DNA of 64,000 nt from Caulobacter sp. FWC2 (GCF_002742625.1 NZ_PEBF01000001.1:3162001-3226000); one strand, 5' to 3'; positions 16,151 through 25,587 are shown, counted from the first letter of the stretch. Notes: a model not told the origin generated them from the sequence alone. Program-made: numbers and translations.

Positions 16151-19100
16151 TCAGTGCGTCGCCGGTGACGGCTCTGCCGGGCTAACATCTGGGACGGCCC
16201 GACCTCGGCCCAGTTGGAGGACCAGTTGAGCGATGGCCGGCAGCACGACGAGCGTGACCGCCGTCGCGGTGATCAGACCGCCGATAACCACCATCGCCAG
16301 CGGCTTTTGCACCTCCGCGCCAGTCCCATGCGCCAAGGCCATGGGAATAAAGCCGATCGCGGGCACCAGGCCCGTCATCAACACCGGACGGAAACGCTCG
16401 ATCGAGCCCTCATAGATGGCTTGCGGGACCGGCATCCCCTCGTCGAGCCTCTGGCGGACGCTCGACATCACCACCAGGCCGTTGAGGACCGCTACCCCGG
16501 CCAGGACGATGAAGCCCACCGCCGCCGAGATCGAGAAGGTGATCCCGGTCAGGGCCAAGGCGAAGACCCCGCCCGACAACCCCAGCGGAATGGCCGCAAA
16601 GACCGAGGCGGCGGGCTTAACGCCTCCCAGCGCCATGTAGAGAATCAGGAAAATCAGCACAAAACAGAGCGGCACGACGAGCGCCAGGCGGGCGGTCGCG
16701 GCCTTCAGGTTTTCGAACTGTCCGCCCCAGGTTAGCCAGGAACCGGTCGGCAATGGCACGGCGTCGACCTTGGCCTTGGCCTCGTTGACGAACGAACCAA
16801 TGTCGCGCCCCCGCACATTGACCTGGATGACCACCCGGCGCTTCCCGTCCTCGCGGCTGATCTGGTTGAGGCCGTCGGCGAACCGGAACTGCACCAGTTC
16901 GCGCAGCGGGACCGAGCGTTGAGCATTGCCGTTTTCGGACGGCAACATCACCGGCAAGGCGCCCATGGCGTCGAGATCGTCGCGCTGGGCCATCGGCACC
17001 CGCACGGTGATGTCGAAACGCTTGTCGCCTTCGAAGACATCGCCGGCCTGACGTCCGCCCATCGCGGCGGCCACCGTGTCGGCGACTTCCTCGACGGTCA
17101 GCCCGAAGCGCGCGATGGCGGCGCGGTCGAACCGCACGTCCAGGGTCGGGGCTCCAGCCGTCTGCTCGACCCGAACCCCGTCGGCGCCCGGGATGGCTTC
17201 CAGGACCGCGCCGATCTTGGCGGCCGATACGCCCATCTTGTCCAAATCATCGCCATAGAGCTTGATAGCGACGTCGCCGCGCACGCCGGCGATCAGTTCG
17301 TTGAACCGCATCTGGATTGGCTGGGTGACCTCGAAGCTGTTGCCCAGCAGCGGCGCGACCTTGGCCTCGATGCGCTCGACGACCTTGGCTTTGTTCTCCA
17401 CGCCCTTGGGCCACTCCTTCTGCGGCTTGAGGATGATGAAGCCGTCCGAGACGTTGGGCGGCATGGGATCGGTGGCGACTTCGGCGGTGCCGGTCTTGGA
17501 GAACATCATCTCCACTTCCGGCAGCGAACTGACCGCCTTTTCCACCTGCTGCTGCATGGCGCGCGACTGTTCCAGCGCCGTGGAGGGAATCTTCAGCGAC
17601 CCCATGGCGACGTTCTTCTCATCCAGCTGCGGGATGAACTCCTGGCCAAGGGTCGTGTAGACCACGCCTGCGACCAGGAAGAGGGCCAGGCCCCCGCCGA
17701 TGAAAGGCCAGGGTTTGGCGATCGCGCGCTTGAGCACCGGGTCATAGTGACGCTTGGAGTAGGCGATCACCTTGACCTCCTTCTCCGACACCTTGCCGCG
17801 CATCAGGATGGCGACCATGGCCGGCACGAAGGTCAGCGATAGGATGAACGCCGCGCCCAGGGCCAGCATGATGGTAATGGCCATCGGCGAGAAGGTCTTG
17901 CCTTCCACACCGGTGAAGGTCAGCAGCGGCGCGAACACCAGGAAGATGATCGCCTGGCCAAAGACCGTGGGACGAATCATCTCCTGGGTCGCGTGCAGGA
18001 CGGTCTCCAGGCGTTCAGGAAGATCCAGCAGCCGGCCGCGATGATGCTGTCGCTCGGCCAAGCGAAGCAGGCAGTTTTCGATGATAATCACCGTGCCGTC
18101 GACGATCAGACCAAAGTCCAGGGCGCCCAGGCTCATCAGATTGCCCGGCACCTTCAGCTCGTTCATGCCGATGGCCATCATCAGGAACGATAGCGGGATG
18201 ATCAGCACGGCGATGAAGGCCGCACGAACATTCCCCAAGAGCAGGAAGAGTGTCGCGGCGACCAGGATCGCCCCTTCGGTCAGGTTGCGTTCGACGGTCG
18301 CGACCGTCGCGTTGACCAAGACCGAGCGGTCCAGCGTTGGGGTGACCTCCACGCCTGGCGGCAGCGACTTCTTGACCTCTGCCAGCTTCTCGCCGACCGC
18401 CTTGGCCACCGAGCGGCTGTTCTCGCCGATCAGCATCAAGGCGGTGCCGACGACCACTTCGTCGCCGTTCTTGCTGGCGGCGCCGGTGCGCAGGTCGCCG
18501 CCGACGCGAACTGTCGCGACATCCTTCACCGCGACAGGCACCGTCCGACGTGTGGCGATGATGGCGCTCTGGATTTCGTCGAGCGTGCGCACCCGCGCGT
18601 CGGCGCGGACCAGATAGGCCTCGCCGGCCCGCTGGATGAAGTTGGCGCCGACAGAGAGGTTGGCCGACTCCAAGGCCTTGGCCAGATCGGTGTACGACAC
18701 GCCGTAGGCCGCCAGCTTGGCGGGGTCCGGCTCGACGACATATTGCTTCTCGTAGCCGCCGATCGAATCGATGCCGGCCACGCCCTTGACCGAGCGCAGT
18801 TGCGGCCGGATGACCCAGTCCTGCACGGTCCGCAGATAAGCGGCTTGGGAAATCTGATCGGTGAGCCGCTCGCCTTCGGGCGTCAGATAGGCGCCGTCGC
18901 TCTGCCAGCCGGGGCTGCCGTCGTGGGGCTTGGCGCCCTTCCCGCCGGGATTGGTGAACTCCACCGAGTACATGAAGACTTCGCCCAGGCCGGTGGTGAC
19001 CGGCCCGATCTGCGGCTGGACAGACGCCGGCAGGGTGTCTCGCGCCTGGGTCAGGCGCTCGGCCACCTGTTGGCGGGCAAAATAAAGGTCCGTGCTTTCG

Positions 19101-19393
19101 GAGAAGATCGCCGAAACCTGAGAGAAACCGTTGCGCGAAATCGAGCGCGTGGTCTCCAGCCCCGGAATGCCGGCCAGGGCCGTCTCGACGGGAAAGGTCA
19201 CCCGCTTTTCGATCTCGATCGGCGACAGCGCGCCGGCCACGGTGTTGATCTGCACCTGCTTGTTGGTGATGTCGGGAACCGCGTCGATCGGCAGCTTGGT
19301 CAGCTGCCACGCCCCGAACGCGGCGATGAGAACGGTGACGAGGAGGACGTACCAGCGTCCCTTCACCGACATAGAGAGAATGCGACCGATCAT
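16151..19393 (-). CDS. czcA: Zn/Co/Cd RND efflux pump CzcA
   Basis: A 1080-residue heavy-metal RND pump. The TM4 signature DFGLIVDGTVIIIEN matches the HME-1 (Zn, Co, Cd) group, in contrast to the copper-type signature of the pump at 4565. The start MIGRILSMSVKGRWYVLLVTV and PIDAVPDITNKQVQINT are family-typical. It is the inner-membrane, proton-driven unit working with CzcB and CzcC, encoded upstream on the same strand. Its stop is followed by a strong hairpin. Confidence 0.95.
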   Translation of the reverse strand: MIGRILSMSVKGRWYVLLVTVLIAAFGAWQLTKLPIDAVPDITNKQVQINTVAGALSPIEIEKRVTFPVETALAGIPGLETTRSISRNGFSQVSAIFSESTDLYFARQQVAERLTQARDTLPASVQPQIGPVTTGLGEVFMYSVEFTNPGGKGAKPHDGSPGWQSDGAYLTPEGERLTDQISQAAYLRTVQDWVIRPQLRSVKGVAGIDSIGGYEKQYVVEPDPAKLAAYGVSYTDLAKALESANLSVGANFIQRAGEAYLVRADARVRTLDEIQSAIIATRRTVPVAVKDVATVRVGGDLRTGAASKNGDEVVVGTALMLIGENSRSVAKAVGEKLAEVKKSLPPGVEVTPTLDRSVLVNATVATVERNLTEGAILVAATLFLLLGNVRAAFIAVLIIPLSFLMMAIGMNELKVPGNLMSLGALDFGLIVDGTVIIIENCLLRLAERQHHRGRLLDLPERLETVLHATQEMIRPTVFGQAIIFLVFAPLLTFTGVEGKTFSPMAITIMLALGAAFILSLTFVPAMVAILMRGKVSEKEVKVIAYSKRHYDPVLKRAIAKPWPFIGGGLALFLVAGVVYTTLGQEFIPQLDEKNVAMGSLKIPSTALEQSRAMQQQVEKAVSSLPEVEMMFSKTGTAEVATDPMPPNVSDGFIILKPQKEWPKGVENKAKVVERIEAKVAPLLGNSFEVTQPIQMRFNELIAGVRGDVAIKLYGDDLDKMGVSAAKIGAVLEAIPGADGVRVEQTAGAPTLDVRFDRAAIARFGLTVEEVADTVAAAMGGRQAGDVFEGDKRFDITVRVPMAQRDDLDAMGALPVMLPSENGNAQRSVPLRELVQFRFADGLNQISREDGKRRVVIQVNVRGRDIGSFVNEAKAKVDAVPLPTGSWLTWGGQFENLKAATARLALVVPLCFVLIFLILYMALGGVKPAASVFAAIPLGLSGGVFALALTGITFSISAAVGFIVLAGVAVLNGLVVMSSVRQRLDEGMPVPQAIYEGSIERFRPVLMTGLVPAIGFIPMALAHGTGAEVQKPLAMVVIGGLITATAVTLVVLPAIAQLVLQLGRGRAVPDVSPAEPSPATH

Positions 19394-19424
19394 TTCGGCG
19401 TGTCTCCGGATTTAGGTGAGGGGA

Positions 19425-20597
19425 TCATTCTTCTTCCGCGCTCTTGCCGAGCTCGGCCTTCAACAGGAAGGCGTTCTTGACCGCGAGCGTCTCGCCGCCC
19501 CTCAAACCCTGCGCGATGACCACGCGCCCGGCGCTGCGCTGGCCGACCGTCACCGGCTGGACCTTGAAGCCGGTTTTGGTGCGCACGAAGACCACGTCGC
19601 GCCCCTCCACCGTCTGCACCGCCTCCTCGGACACGACGAAGCCGCTGGACGTTGATTGGCGTGAGGTAATGCGCGCGCGGACCAATTGCCCAGGCTGCAG
19701 CACGCCCGCACCGCCCGTCAGGGTCAGGACCACGGTGGCCGACCGGGTCTCTTCGCTGACGCCCGGCGTCACGGCCCGAACGATTGCGGTGCGGGTCTCG
19801 CCGGTATTGGTCTCGATCACCGCCTGGTCGCCCGGCTGGATGCGACGCGCGTCGTTGGCGGTAACGGCCGCGTCCACCTGGATCTTGGCCGGATCGGAGA
19901 TCCGGAAGAGCTCGGTCTCGGGTTGGACGAACGCCCCAAGGCTCGCCGCCATCGAGGTCACTCGGCCGCTGATCGGACTGATGACCGCCACATAGCGGCC
20001 GTCGCGTGACACCCCTGAGGCGCCGGCGGCTGTAGCCGCTCGTCGGGCCTCGGCTTCTGCCACCACCAGTTCGGACTGGGCGGTCTCGTAATCTTGGCGG
20101 GGGCTGACCTTTTGTTCGTAAAGGCGCTTCTCCCGAGCCAGGACCTTTCGCGCCAGATCGGCCTTGGCGGTCGCCACGCTACGATCGGCCGAAATCTGGG
20201 CCGCATCCCGACTGGAGACCAGGGCAAGCGTGTCGCCGGCCCTGACAGGGTCGCCGAGGCGCTTGGTGATTTGCGTGATCGAGCCAGCGGCGCGCGCTGT
20301 CAGTACTGCCTGGCCGGTCGGCTCGGCCTCGACCGTGGCCTGGGCGACGATCTCCGAAGCGAGGCCACCGGTCGTGACTGTCTGCAGTTGGACGCCTGAC
20401 GCGGTGATCCGCTCCTGGCCCATGGTCAGGGTTTCGGCGGCATGAGCAGCCTCGGCGGGCGCGGCTGCTGGAGCTTCAGGGGCGGCGGGCTTGCCACTCG
20501 TGAATTTACCCGCTGAGAAGGCGACGACGGCGACAACGGCCAGGGCCGCGCCGGCCATCAACCATTGGCGATTGGCGGATGTGGTTTTGAGAGGCAT
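19425..20597 (-). CDS. czcB: RND periplasmic adaptor CzcB
   Basis: A 390-residue membrane-fusion protein with an N-terminal anchor (about 12-32), a coiled-coil hairpin of ordinary length and the barrel/sandwich adaptor domains (AVISPISGRVTSMAASLGAFVQPETELFRI). It lacks the heavy-metal-binding and CusF domains present in the cus adaptor. The ATG at 20597 overlaps the czcC stop. Connects CzcA with the CzcC outer channel. Confidence 0.9.
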   Translation of the reverse strand: MPLKTTSANRQWLMAGAALAVVAVVAFSAGKFTSGKPAAPEAPAAAPAEAAHAAETLTMGQERITASGVQLQTVTTGGLASEIVAQATVEAEPTGQAVLTARAAGSITQITKRLGDPVRAGDTLALVSSRDAAQISADRSVATAKADLARKVLAREKRLYEQKVSPRQDYETAQSELVVAEAEARRAATAAGASGVSRDGRYVAVISPISGRVTSMAASLGAFVQPETELFRISDPAKIQVDAAVTANDARRIQPGDQAVIETNTGETRTAIVRAVTPGVSEETRSATVVLTLTGGAGVLQPGQLVRARITSRQSTSSGFVVSEEAVQTVEGRDVVFVRTKTGFKVQPVTVGQRSAGRVVIAQGLRGGETLAVKNAFLLKAELGKSAEEE

Positions 20598-21859
20598 CAA
20601 CGGTCTCCGAAGAGGCGGCCTTGCAGGCGCGCCAGGCCCGCTTCGGCGCGCAGACGCGCCAGCTGGGCCTCGATGGTTTGGGCGCGCGCTTCGGCCAAAG
20701 ACCGGCGCGCGTTGATGAGTTCGACGAGCGGCGACTTGCCCGCCTCATAGGCGATACGGGTCAGCCGGTAGGCCTCGGCCGCCGTCGTTTCGCCCTCCGT
20801 CGCGGCGCTCACCCGCGTCTGGGCCGCGTCGATCTGGAACAGGGCGGTGCGGGTGTCGGCTTCTGCGTCGAAGCGGGCGGCGTTGAGCCGGGCTTCGGCG
20901 GCCTGAAGTTCGCCTTGCGCCGCGGTTATGTTGCCGCGGTTCTGGTCGAACACCGGGATCGGGATCGAAAGCCCCGCCACCAGCGCGGTGGAGTCATCGC
21001 CACTGAACCGCCTAACGCCAGCCGAAACCGTTACATCGGGCACGGCTCGAATTTTCTCGATCCGGACGCGACGCGCTGCCGCCTCCCGTTCGGCTTGTGC
21101 CGCCAGGACGGCGGGTGTGGCCAGAACATCGATATCGCGCTGTTGGGATTTCACCTTGGAGCCGCTCAGCAGGCTTTCGGTCAACGAGGTGAATGGCGCC
21201 GCTGAGCCGGCCAGCGCCGTCAAGCGCGAGAAGGCTCCCGCCCGCTCGGCCCGCGCTTCATCGAGCGAGGCGCGCGCCGCCGTCAGGGCGGCTTGGGCCT
21301 GGAGGCTGCGAAGCTCGGCTTCCTTGCCGGCGTCAACCAGGGCGCGCGAGGCGCGGACGGTCTCATCCGACAGCGTCACCGCCTCCTGCGCCAAGCTCAC
21401 CCGACGTTCGGCGGCTTCGGCCTGGGCGTACGCATCGGCCAAGGCGAAGGCGTAGTCAGCCTGTGATTGAACAAGGCGCGCCCGCGCCGCGTCCAAGTCG
21501 GCTCGGCCCGCCGCCATCCGCGCTCCGCGCTTCCCGCCCAGTTCCAGAGGCTGGCTCAGCGAGAAGGTGGTCTCCGCGTTATTGGAGCCGCTATAGACCC
21601 CGCTGCCACTGAAGTTCTCGACCCCAATATCCGCAGTGGGATTGGGACGAGCAGCGGCTTGCCGCGCTAAGCCTTCGGCCTGGCGCACTGAAGCGGCGGC
21701 CTCGGCGAGGCGCGGTGCATTGGCCTGGGCTCGAGCCAACAGGTCTTTGAAAGGCGGCGCCGGATCGGCGGCCGCGCCGCGTCCGGCCGCCAACGCGCCC
21801 AAGATCGCAGCCGCGCTGGCGGCCGCGTATCGCAGCCGTCCACGCATGATAAAAGTCAT
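20597..21859 (-). CDS. czcC: Outer-membrane efflux protein CzcC
   Basis: A TolC-family protein of about 420 residues with a signal peptide ending near AAAD and two efflux-protein repeats; the PLELGGKRGARMAAGRADLDAA stretch is characteristic of the Czc branch. Two start codons are possible (21859, MTFIMRG; or 21847, MRGRLR); the second gives a more typical signal peptide. It is the first structural gene of the czcCBA set, with stop/start overlap to czcB. Confidence 0.9.
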   Translation of the reverse strand: MTFIMRGRLRYAAASAAAILGALAAGRGAAADPAPPFKDLLARAQANAPRLAEAAASVRQAEGLARQAAARPNPTADIGVENFSGSGVYSGSNNAETTFSLSQPLELGGKRGARMAAGRADLDAARARLVQSQADYAFALADAYAQAEAAERRVSLAQEAVTLSDETVRASRALVDAGKEAELRSLQAQAALTAARASLDEARAERAGAFSRLTALAGSAAPFTSLTESLLSGSKVKSQQRDIDVLATPAVLAAQAEREAAARRVRIEKIRAVPDVTVSAGVRRFSGDDSTALVAGLSIPIPVFDQNRGNITAAQGELQAAEARLNAARFDAEADTRTALFQIDAAQTRVSAATEGETTAAEAYRLTRIAYEAGKSPLVELINARRSLAEARAQTIEAQLARLRAEAGLARLQGRLFGDR

Positions 21860-21923
21860 GAAGTTTAAAATCCCCAGAGTTTCGATGCAGTTTGGCGCGC
21901 CGTTCAGGGGCGCCGATAACGCA

Positions 21924-22370
21924 TCAGACTCTGGGTGGGCGGTCCAAGAGGGCGGGACGCGACACCTGCAGCCACGGATCCTGGAACACAGACCAGACCG
22001 CGCGATGGACGAACGGGACGATTGCCAGGGCGGAGAAGGCGGGAAGCGTCAGAGTGTGGGCGACACAATGGCCCGTACAGAGGCCGGCGACGTCCTTCTT
22101 CTGTGGCGCTTTGTGATCGGTGGGTGTTTTTGCAAGGCTGTCGAGCGCTTGCAAGCTCACCATCGGTTCGCCCTCAAGCCACCGATGTGCGGCTGGGCTA
22201 GCCGCGATCGTCCCGAAAACGAACGCTAAAACAACGACCGCTGTCAGCAACTGGCGGATCGATATGGTTAGGCCACCGAAGAGAGCACGGCTCAGGCCCC
22301 GTCGAAGGTCGGCGAACGGCGCGGCGACGAGACCGCCCCGGAGACGCAAGCGTCCGGTGCTAGCGATCAT
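21924..22370 (-). CDS. Small membrane-associated protein upstream of czcCBA
   Basis: About 148 residues from the ATG at 22370 (a further in-frame start lies at 22406). It has a hydrophobic segment (LLTAVVVLAFVFGTIAA), a DHKAPQKKD stretch followed by a Cys/His cluster (GLCTGHCVAHTL), and a second mildly hydrophobic part. Similar Cys/His-bearing small proteins often precede czc operons, and a periplasmic metal-sensing or -binding role is plausible. I do not recognise a named family and the exact start is uncertain. Confidence 0.55.
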   Translation of the reverse strand: MIASTGRLRLRGGLVAAPFADLRRGLSRALFGGLTISIRQLLTAVVVLAFVFGTIAASPAAHRWLEGEPMVSLQALDSLAKTPTDHKAPQKKDVAGLCTGHCVAHTLTLPAFSALAIVPFVHRAVWSVFQDPWLQVSRPALLDRPPRV

Positions 22371-22454
22371 GCCCAAAGGCCGATTTCGGAACGCCGTTCC
22401 TACCATGGTTGGCTCTATACCTGTCAGATTGGCCGATGGAAATGCGTTACAAGA

Positions 22455-24407
22455 TCACGCAGCCCCGTCGGCCTCGGCGCTGCCCGCCCGCCGCGACCAC
22501 CAGAAGCCCCCGACCAGGATGGCCAGCGTCACCGCCTGGGCGGCGACGCCCTCGATCGTCGGGAAGAAGCCCAGCAACTCGATGCGCGGTAGGGCCAGGG
22601 GGTGCAGGTCCAGAAGCCCCGCCTCCTGGAGGGCGGCCACGCCCTTGCCGGCCAGGACGACGGCGAGGATCGCCATCAGAATAGCGCTGTATTCGAAGAA
22701 CTTGCCGATCGGCAGGCGCTTGGAGAACCGCAGCATGGCCCAGGCGATGGCGGCGAGGACGACGATGGCGCAGCCGACGCCGGCCAGCACGGCCCCTGCC
22801 CCGCCCTGCGTCCACAGGGCCGTCAGGAACAGGATGGTCTCGAACACCTCGCGATAGACGACGACGAAGGCCAGCAGGAACAGGAACCAGGCCGACTGCT
22901 TGGACAGGGCGTGCGACAGCTTCTCGCGGATGTAGACCTGCCAGGCGTCGGCCTGGGCCTTGCCGTGCATCCATAGGCCCACCGAGATCAGCACGGCGGC
23001 GGCGATGAGCGAGCCGAAGCCCTCGGTCAGTTCGCGGCTGGCGCCGCTGATCGAGATGAAGAAGGTCGCCGCCGCCCAGGTCAGGCCGCCGGCCGCCAGG
23101 GCCGCGATCCAGCCGCCGTGGACGTAAGGCAGCACGTCGGTCCGCTCGGCCTTGCGCAGAAAAGCGATCATGGCGACCACGATCAGCAGGGCCTCCAGGC
23201 CCTCGCGCAGCAGGATGGTGAAGGCGCCGGCGAAGCTCGACAGGCTGCTGGCCTTCTCCGGGGCCAGCGCCCGGCCGGCGGCGGCGAACAACGCGTCGAG
23301 GCGTTCGATCTGGGCGCGGACCTCGCTGGCCGGCGCGGCCTTGCCGATGGCGCCGCGCACATCGCCCATCGCACCCTCAATCCGACGCATCAGGGCCGGA
23401 TCGCGCGCGCCCAGCGACGGCTCGACCGGTTCGAAGCCATCGAGATAGGCGGCCAGGGCCAGATCAGCGGCGGCCTTCCGATCGCCTGCCTCATAGGCCT
23501 TGAGGCTGGCGGCCAGCTTCTGGCGGGCGACATCGAGCGAGCCGCCGCCCGTGCGGGTGACGACCTCGGGATGGCGACGCAGATAGGCGGTCAGGGCGCG
23601 GGCCTTGGTCTCGCCCACGGCAGTCGCTAGGGCGGCGGGCGTGGTCTGGGTCAGGGTTTGCAGGTCGGGGAAACGGGCGCGGACGGCGGCGTCCTCGTTC
23701 CAGAGCTTTTCGCCGGCGGCGGCCTCGGCGTCGCTGAAGGCGAAGCGCCCGACATAGAAGGCCAGGTCCCATCGATCATCTGACGGCAGGTGGGCGTAGC
23801 TGGCCATGGCGGTGCCGTCGAGGCCCTGTTGGATGACCTGGTAGAGGCCAAACACGCTGCGCTGGCGGGCGCGATCGGCGTCGGCGAAGGCGATCGGCGG
23901 CGGGTCCAGGCCGGCGGCGTTCGGACCATCGGCCTTGCCCGTTTCGCCGTGGCAAGCCGCGCAGTTCTCTGCATAGAGGGCCGCGCCGCGCGCCAAGTCC
24001 GGCGTCCGCTTGGGGGCCAAGGGCGTGGGATAGGCGGCCAGCAGGTCGTTGGCCAGGGCGTGGGCCTTGGCCGAGACCACGGCTGGCTCTTGCTTGGCGG
24101 CGATCGTGGCCTGCAGTCTCTCGGCCTTGGCCAGTAGGTCCGGCTGGGCCTTGGTGGCCGGAAGGCCGGCGATGCGCTCGCGCACCTGGCCGGCGAACTC
24201 GTTCATCTCGGCATATTCGGACGGGCTGATGACCTTGCCGTCCTTCACCGCCCCAGCGTAGTCGACCGAGAGGTAGTCGAGCAGTCGCCAGGCGGTTTGC
24301 GAAGAACTGGCCTCTTGGGCCTGGACCGTCGGCGCGGCCGCCATGAGCACGACCGCCAACAGGCCGCCAACCATCGAGGCCAAGCGGCCCTTGAGAGCAG
24401 TAATCAT
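22455..24407 (-). CDS. FTR1-family iron permease with N-terminal cytochrome c domain
   Basis: A 650-residue protein: signal peptide (ending VQAQ near 30), helical periplasmic part, a c-type haem site CAACH (about 145) within a cytochrome-like domain, another helical region, then a seven-helix FTR1 permease with two REGLE-type motifs (REGLEALLIV and REVFETILFL). FTR1 permeases move iron across the membrane, usually with a redox partner; here the haem domain is fused and could oxidise Fe(II). ATG at 24407 is chosen over the in-frame TTG at 24413. A Fur-like box overlaps the start. Confidence 0.9.
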   Translation of the reverse strand: MITALKGRLASMVGGLLAVVLMAAAPTVQAQEASSSQTAWRLLDYLSVDYAGAVKDGKVISPSEYAEMNEFAGQVRERIAGLPATKAQPDLLAKAERLQATIAAKQEPAVVSAKAHALANDLLAAYPTPLAPKRTPDLARGAALYAENCAACHGETGKADGPNAAGLDPPPIAFADADRARQRSVFGLYQVIQQGLDGTAMASYAHLPSDDRWDLAFYVGRFAFSDAEAAAGEKLWNEDAAVRARFPDLQTLTQTTPAALATAVGETKARALTAYLRRHPEVVTRTGGGSLDVARQKLAASLKAYEAGDRKAAADLALAAYLDGFEPVEPSLGARDPALMRRIEGAMGDVRGAIGKAAPASEVRAQIERLDALFAAAGRALAPEKASSLSSFAGAFTILLREGLEALLIVVAMIAFLRKAERTDVLPYVHGGWIAALAAGGLTWAAATFFISISGASRELTEGFGSLIAAAVLISVGLWMHGKAQADAWQVYIREKLSHALSKQSAWFLFLLAFVVVYREVFETILFLTALWTQGGAGAVLAGVGCAIVVLAAIAWAMLRFSKRLPIGKFFEYSAILMAILAVVLAGKGVAALQEAGLLDLHPLALPRIELLGFFPTIEGVAAQAVTLAILVGGFWWSRRAGSAEADGAA

Positions 24408-24412
24408 TATCA
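24398..24412 (-). promoter_or_regulatory. Candidate Fur box over the FTR1 start codon
   Basis: On the minus strand TGATAAT-G-ATTACTG: the first heptamer is a perfect Fur half-site, the second matches 4 of 7 positions of the 7-1-7 consensus. It overlaps the start codon, where binding would block transcription or initiation. Consistent with an iron permease, but based on one good half only. Confidence 0.4.
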
Positions 24413-24455
24413 ATCCATGAGCGCGAAAAGGCGCTGCGGCAAGAGCTTGAGCATG

Positions 24456-25112
24456 TCAGGAGGTCTCGAGATCGGCGCGGTGTTCGTCGCGGGCCTGGCG
24501 GATGATCTGGTAGGCCGAACTCAGGAAGACCCCAGCCAGCAGCACGCCCACGATCAGGTCGGGCCAACGCGAGCCGGTCAGCCAGACGAGGACGCCGGTG
24601 GCGGCCACGCCCAGGCATTGGATCAGATCGTTGCGGGTGCAGAGCCAGACCGAGCGGACATTGGCGTCGCCGTCGCGGTAGCGGACCAGCAAGGCGGCGG
24701 CGGCGAGGTTGGCCAGGGCGCCAAACAGCCCCAGGGCCGAGATCGCCTCGCCGGAGGGCGCAGCCCCGCTCAAGGCCCGCCAGGTGGCGAAGCTCGCGAC
24801 GGACAGCGCGACCGCGCCGAGGCTGAAACCCTTGAACAGAGCCGCGCCGGTGCGAACGCTCACCGACTTGCCGATGGCCCACAGGCTGATGGCGTAGGTG
24901 GCGCTGTCGGCCAGGAAGTCGAGCGCATTGGCCGACAAGGAGGCCGAGCCCTGGATCAGGCCACCGATCAGCACGACGACGAAGCCCACGAGATTGATCG
25001 CGATCACCCACGCCAGGGCGCGGCGATAGGCCGGGGTGGCGCCGTCGAACTTGACGTCGCTTCCACAGCCACAGCCCGAGGCGGCCGGCTTGCTCGAACA
25101 GGATTCGCTCAT
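24456..25112 (-). CDS. Cation diffusion facilitator transporter
   Basis: A 218-residue CDF-type transporter with a Cys-rich start (MSESCSSKPAASGCGCGSD), then six membrane segments; metal-site motifs SLSANALDFLADSATY and CTRNDLIQ. It should export Zn, Cd, Co or similar ions using the proton gradient. An ATG at 25127 is possible, but it lies inside the MerR operator; the promoter geometry places the transcription start near 25112, so the shorter form, perhaps leaderless, is preferred. It is divergent from the MerR gene at 25182, which should control it. Confidence 0.88.
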   Translation of the reverse strand: MSESCSSKPAASGCGCGSDVKFDGATPAYRRALAWVIAINLVGFVVVLIGGLIQGSASLSANALDFLADSATYAISLWAIGKSVSVRTGAALFKGFSLGAVALSVASFATWRALSGAAPSGEAISALGLFGALANLAAAALLVRYRDGDANVRSVWLCTRNDLIQCLGVAATGVLVWLTGSRWPDLIVGVLLAGVFLSSAYQIIRQARDEHRADLETS

Positions 25113-25125
25113 AGGGCCACCATGC

Positions 25126-25149
25126 ATCCTCTAGCCACTTGAGGATCAA
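25126..25149 (-). promoter_or_regulatory. MerR-type operator/promoter of the CDF gene
   Basis: On the minus strand a TTGATC -35 box (25149-25144) overlaps the palindrome ATCCTC-N9-GAGGAT (25146-25126), which has the long-spacer layout typical of MerR-family promoters. A -10 placed 19 bp on falls at 25124-25119 (CATGGT, weak), giving a transcription start at about the CDF start codon. A second small palindrome CTTGA-GGA-TCAAG overlaps at 25138-25150. Confidence 0.7.
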
Positions 25150-25181
25150 GGGCCTATTTGCGGGATCAAGGAGCGCCCTGC

Positions 25182-25574
25182 ATGACCCTCTCCATCGGCC
25201 TGTTGGCCAAGGCCGCCGACGTCAAGGTCCCGACCATCCGCTTCTACGAGGAGATCGGACTGCTGCCCGAGCCGCAACGCGCCGCCAACGACCGCCGGGT
25301 CTATGATGTCGGCGCCGTCCGTCGGCTGGTCTTCATCCGCCACGCGCGTCAGCTCGGCTTCTCGGTCGAGGCGATCCGCAACCTGCTCGACCTCTCCGAC
25401 AATCCCGAGCGCCCGTGCGGTGAGGCCAACGCCTTGGCCGCCCGCCAGCTCGACGACGTCGAGGCCAAGATCGCCCAGCTGGAAACCCTGCGCGGCGAGC
25501 TTCGGCGAATGGTCCAGGCCACCTGTGACGGACGGGCCGCCGATTGCCGGGTGATCGAGGCCCTGACCGGATAG
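25182..25574 (+). CDS. MerR-family heavy-metal-responsive regulator
   Basis: A 130-residue MerR protein: winged helix IGLLAKAADVKVPTIRFYEEIGLLP, dimerisation helix, and a C-terminal metal loop with ATCDGRAADC and an upstream Cys (RPCGEANA). The three cysteines match the CadR/ZntR/PbrR style of sensors for Zn, Cd or Pb. The ATG at 25182 has AAGGAG 8 bp upstream. Divergent from the CDF transporter with the shared operator in between. Confidence 0.9.
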   Translation: MTLSIGLLAKAADVKVPTIRFYEEIGLLPEPQRAANDRRVYDVGAVRRLVFIRHARQLGFSVEAIRNLLDLSDNPERPCGEANALAARQLDDVEAKIAQLETLRGELRRMVQATCDGRAADCRVIEALTG

Positions 25575-25587
25575 GCGGCGAAACCAG

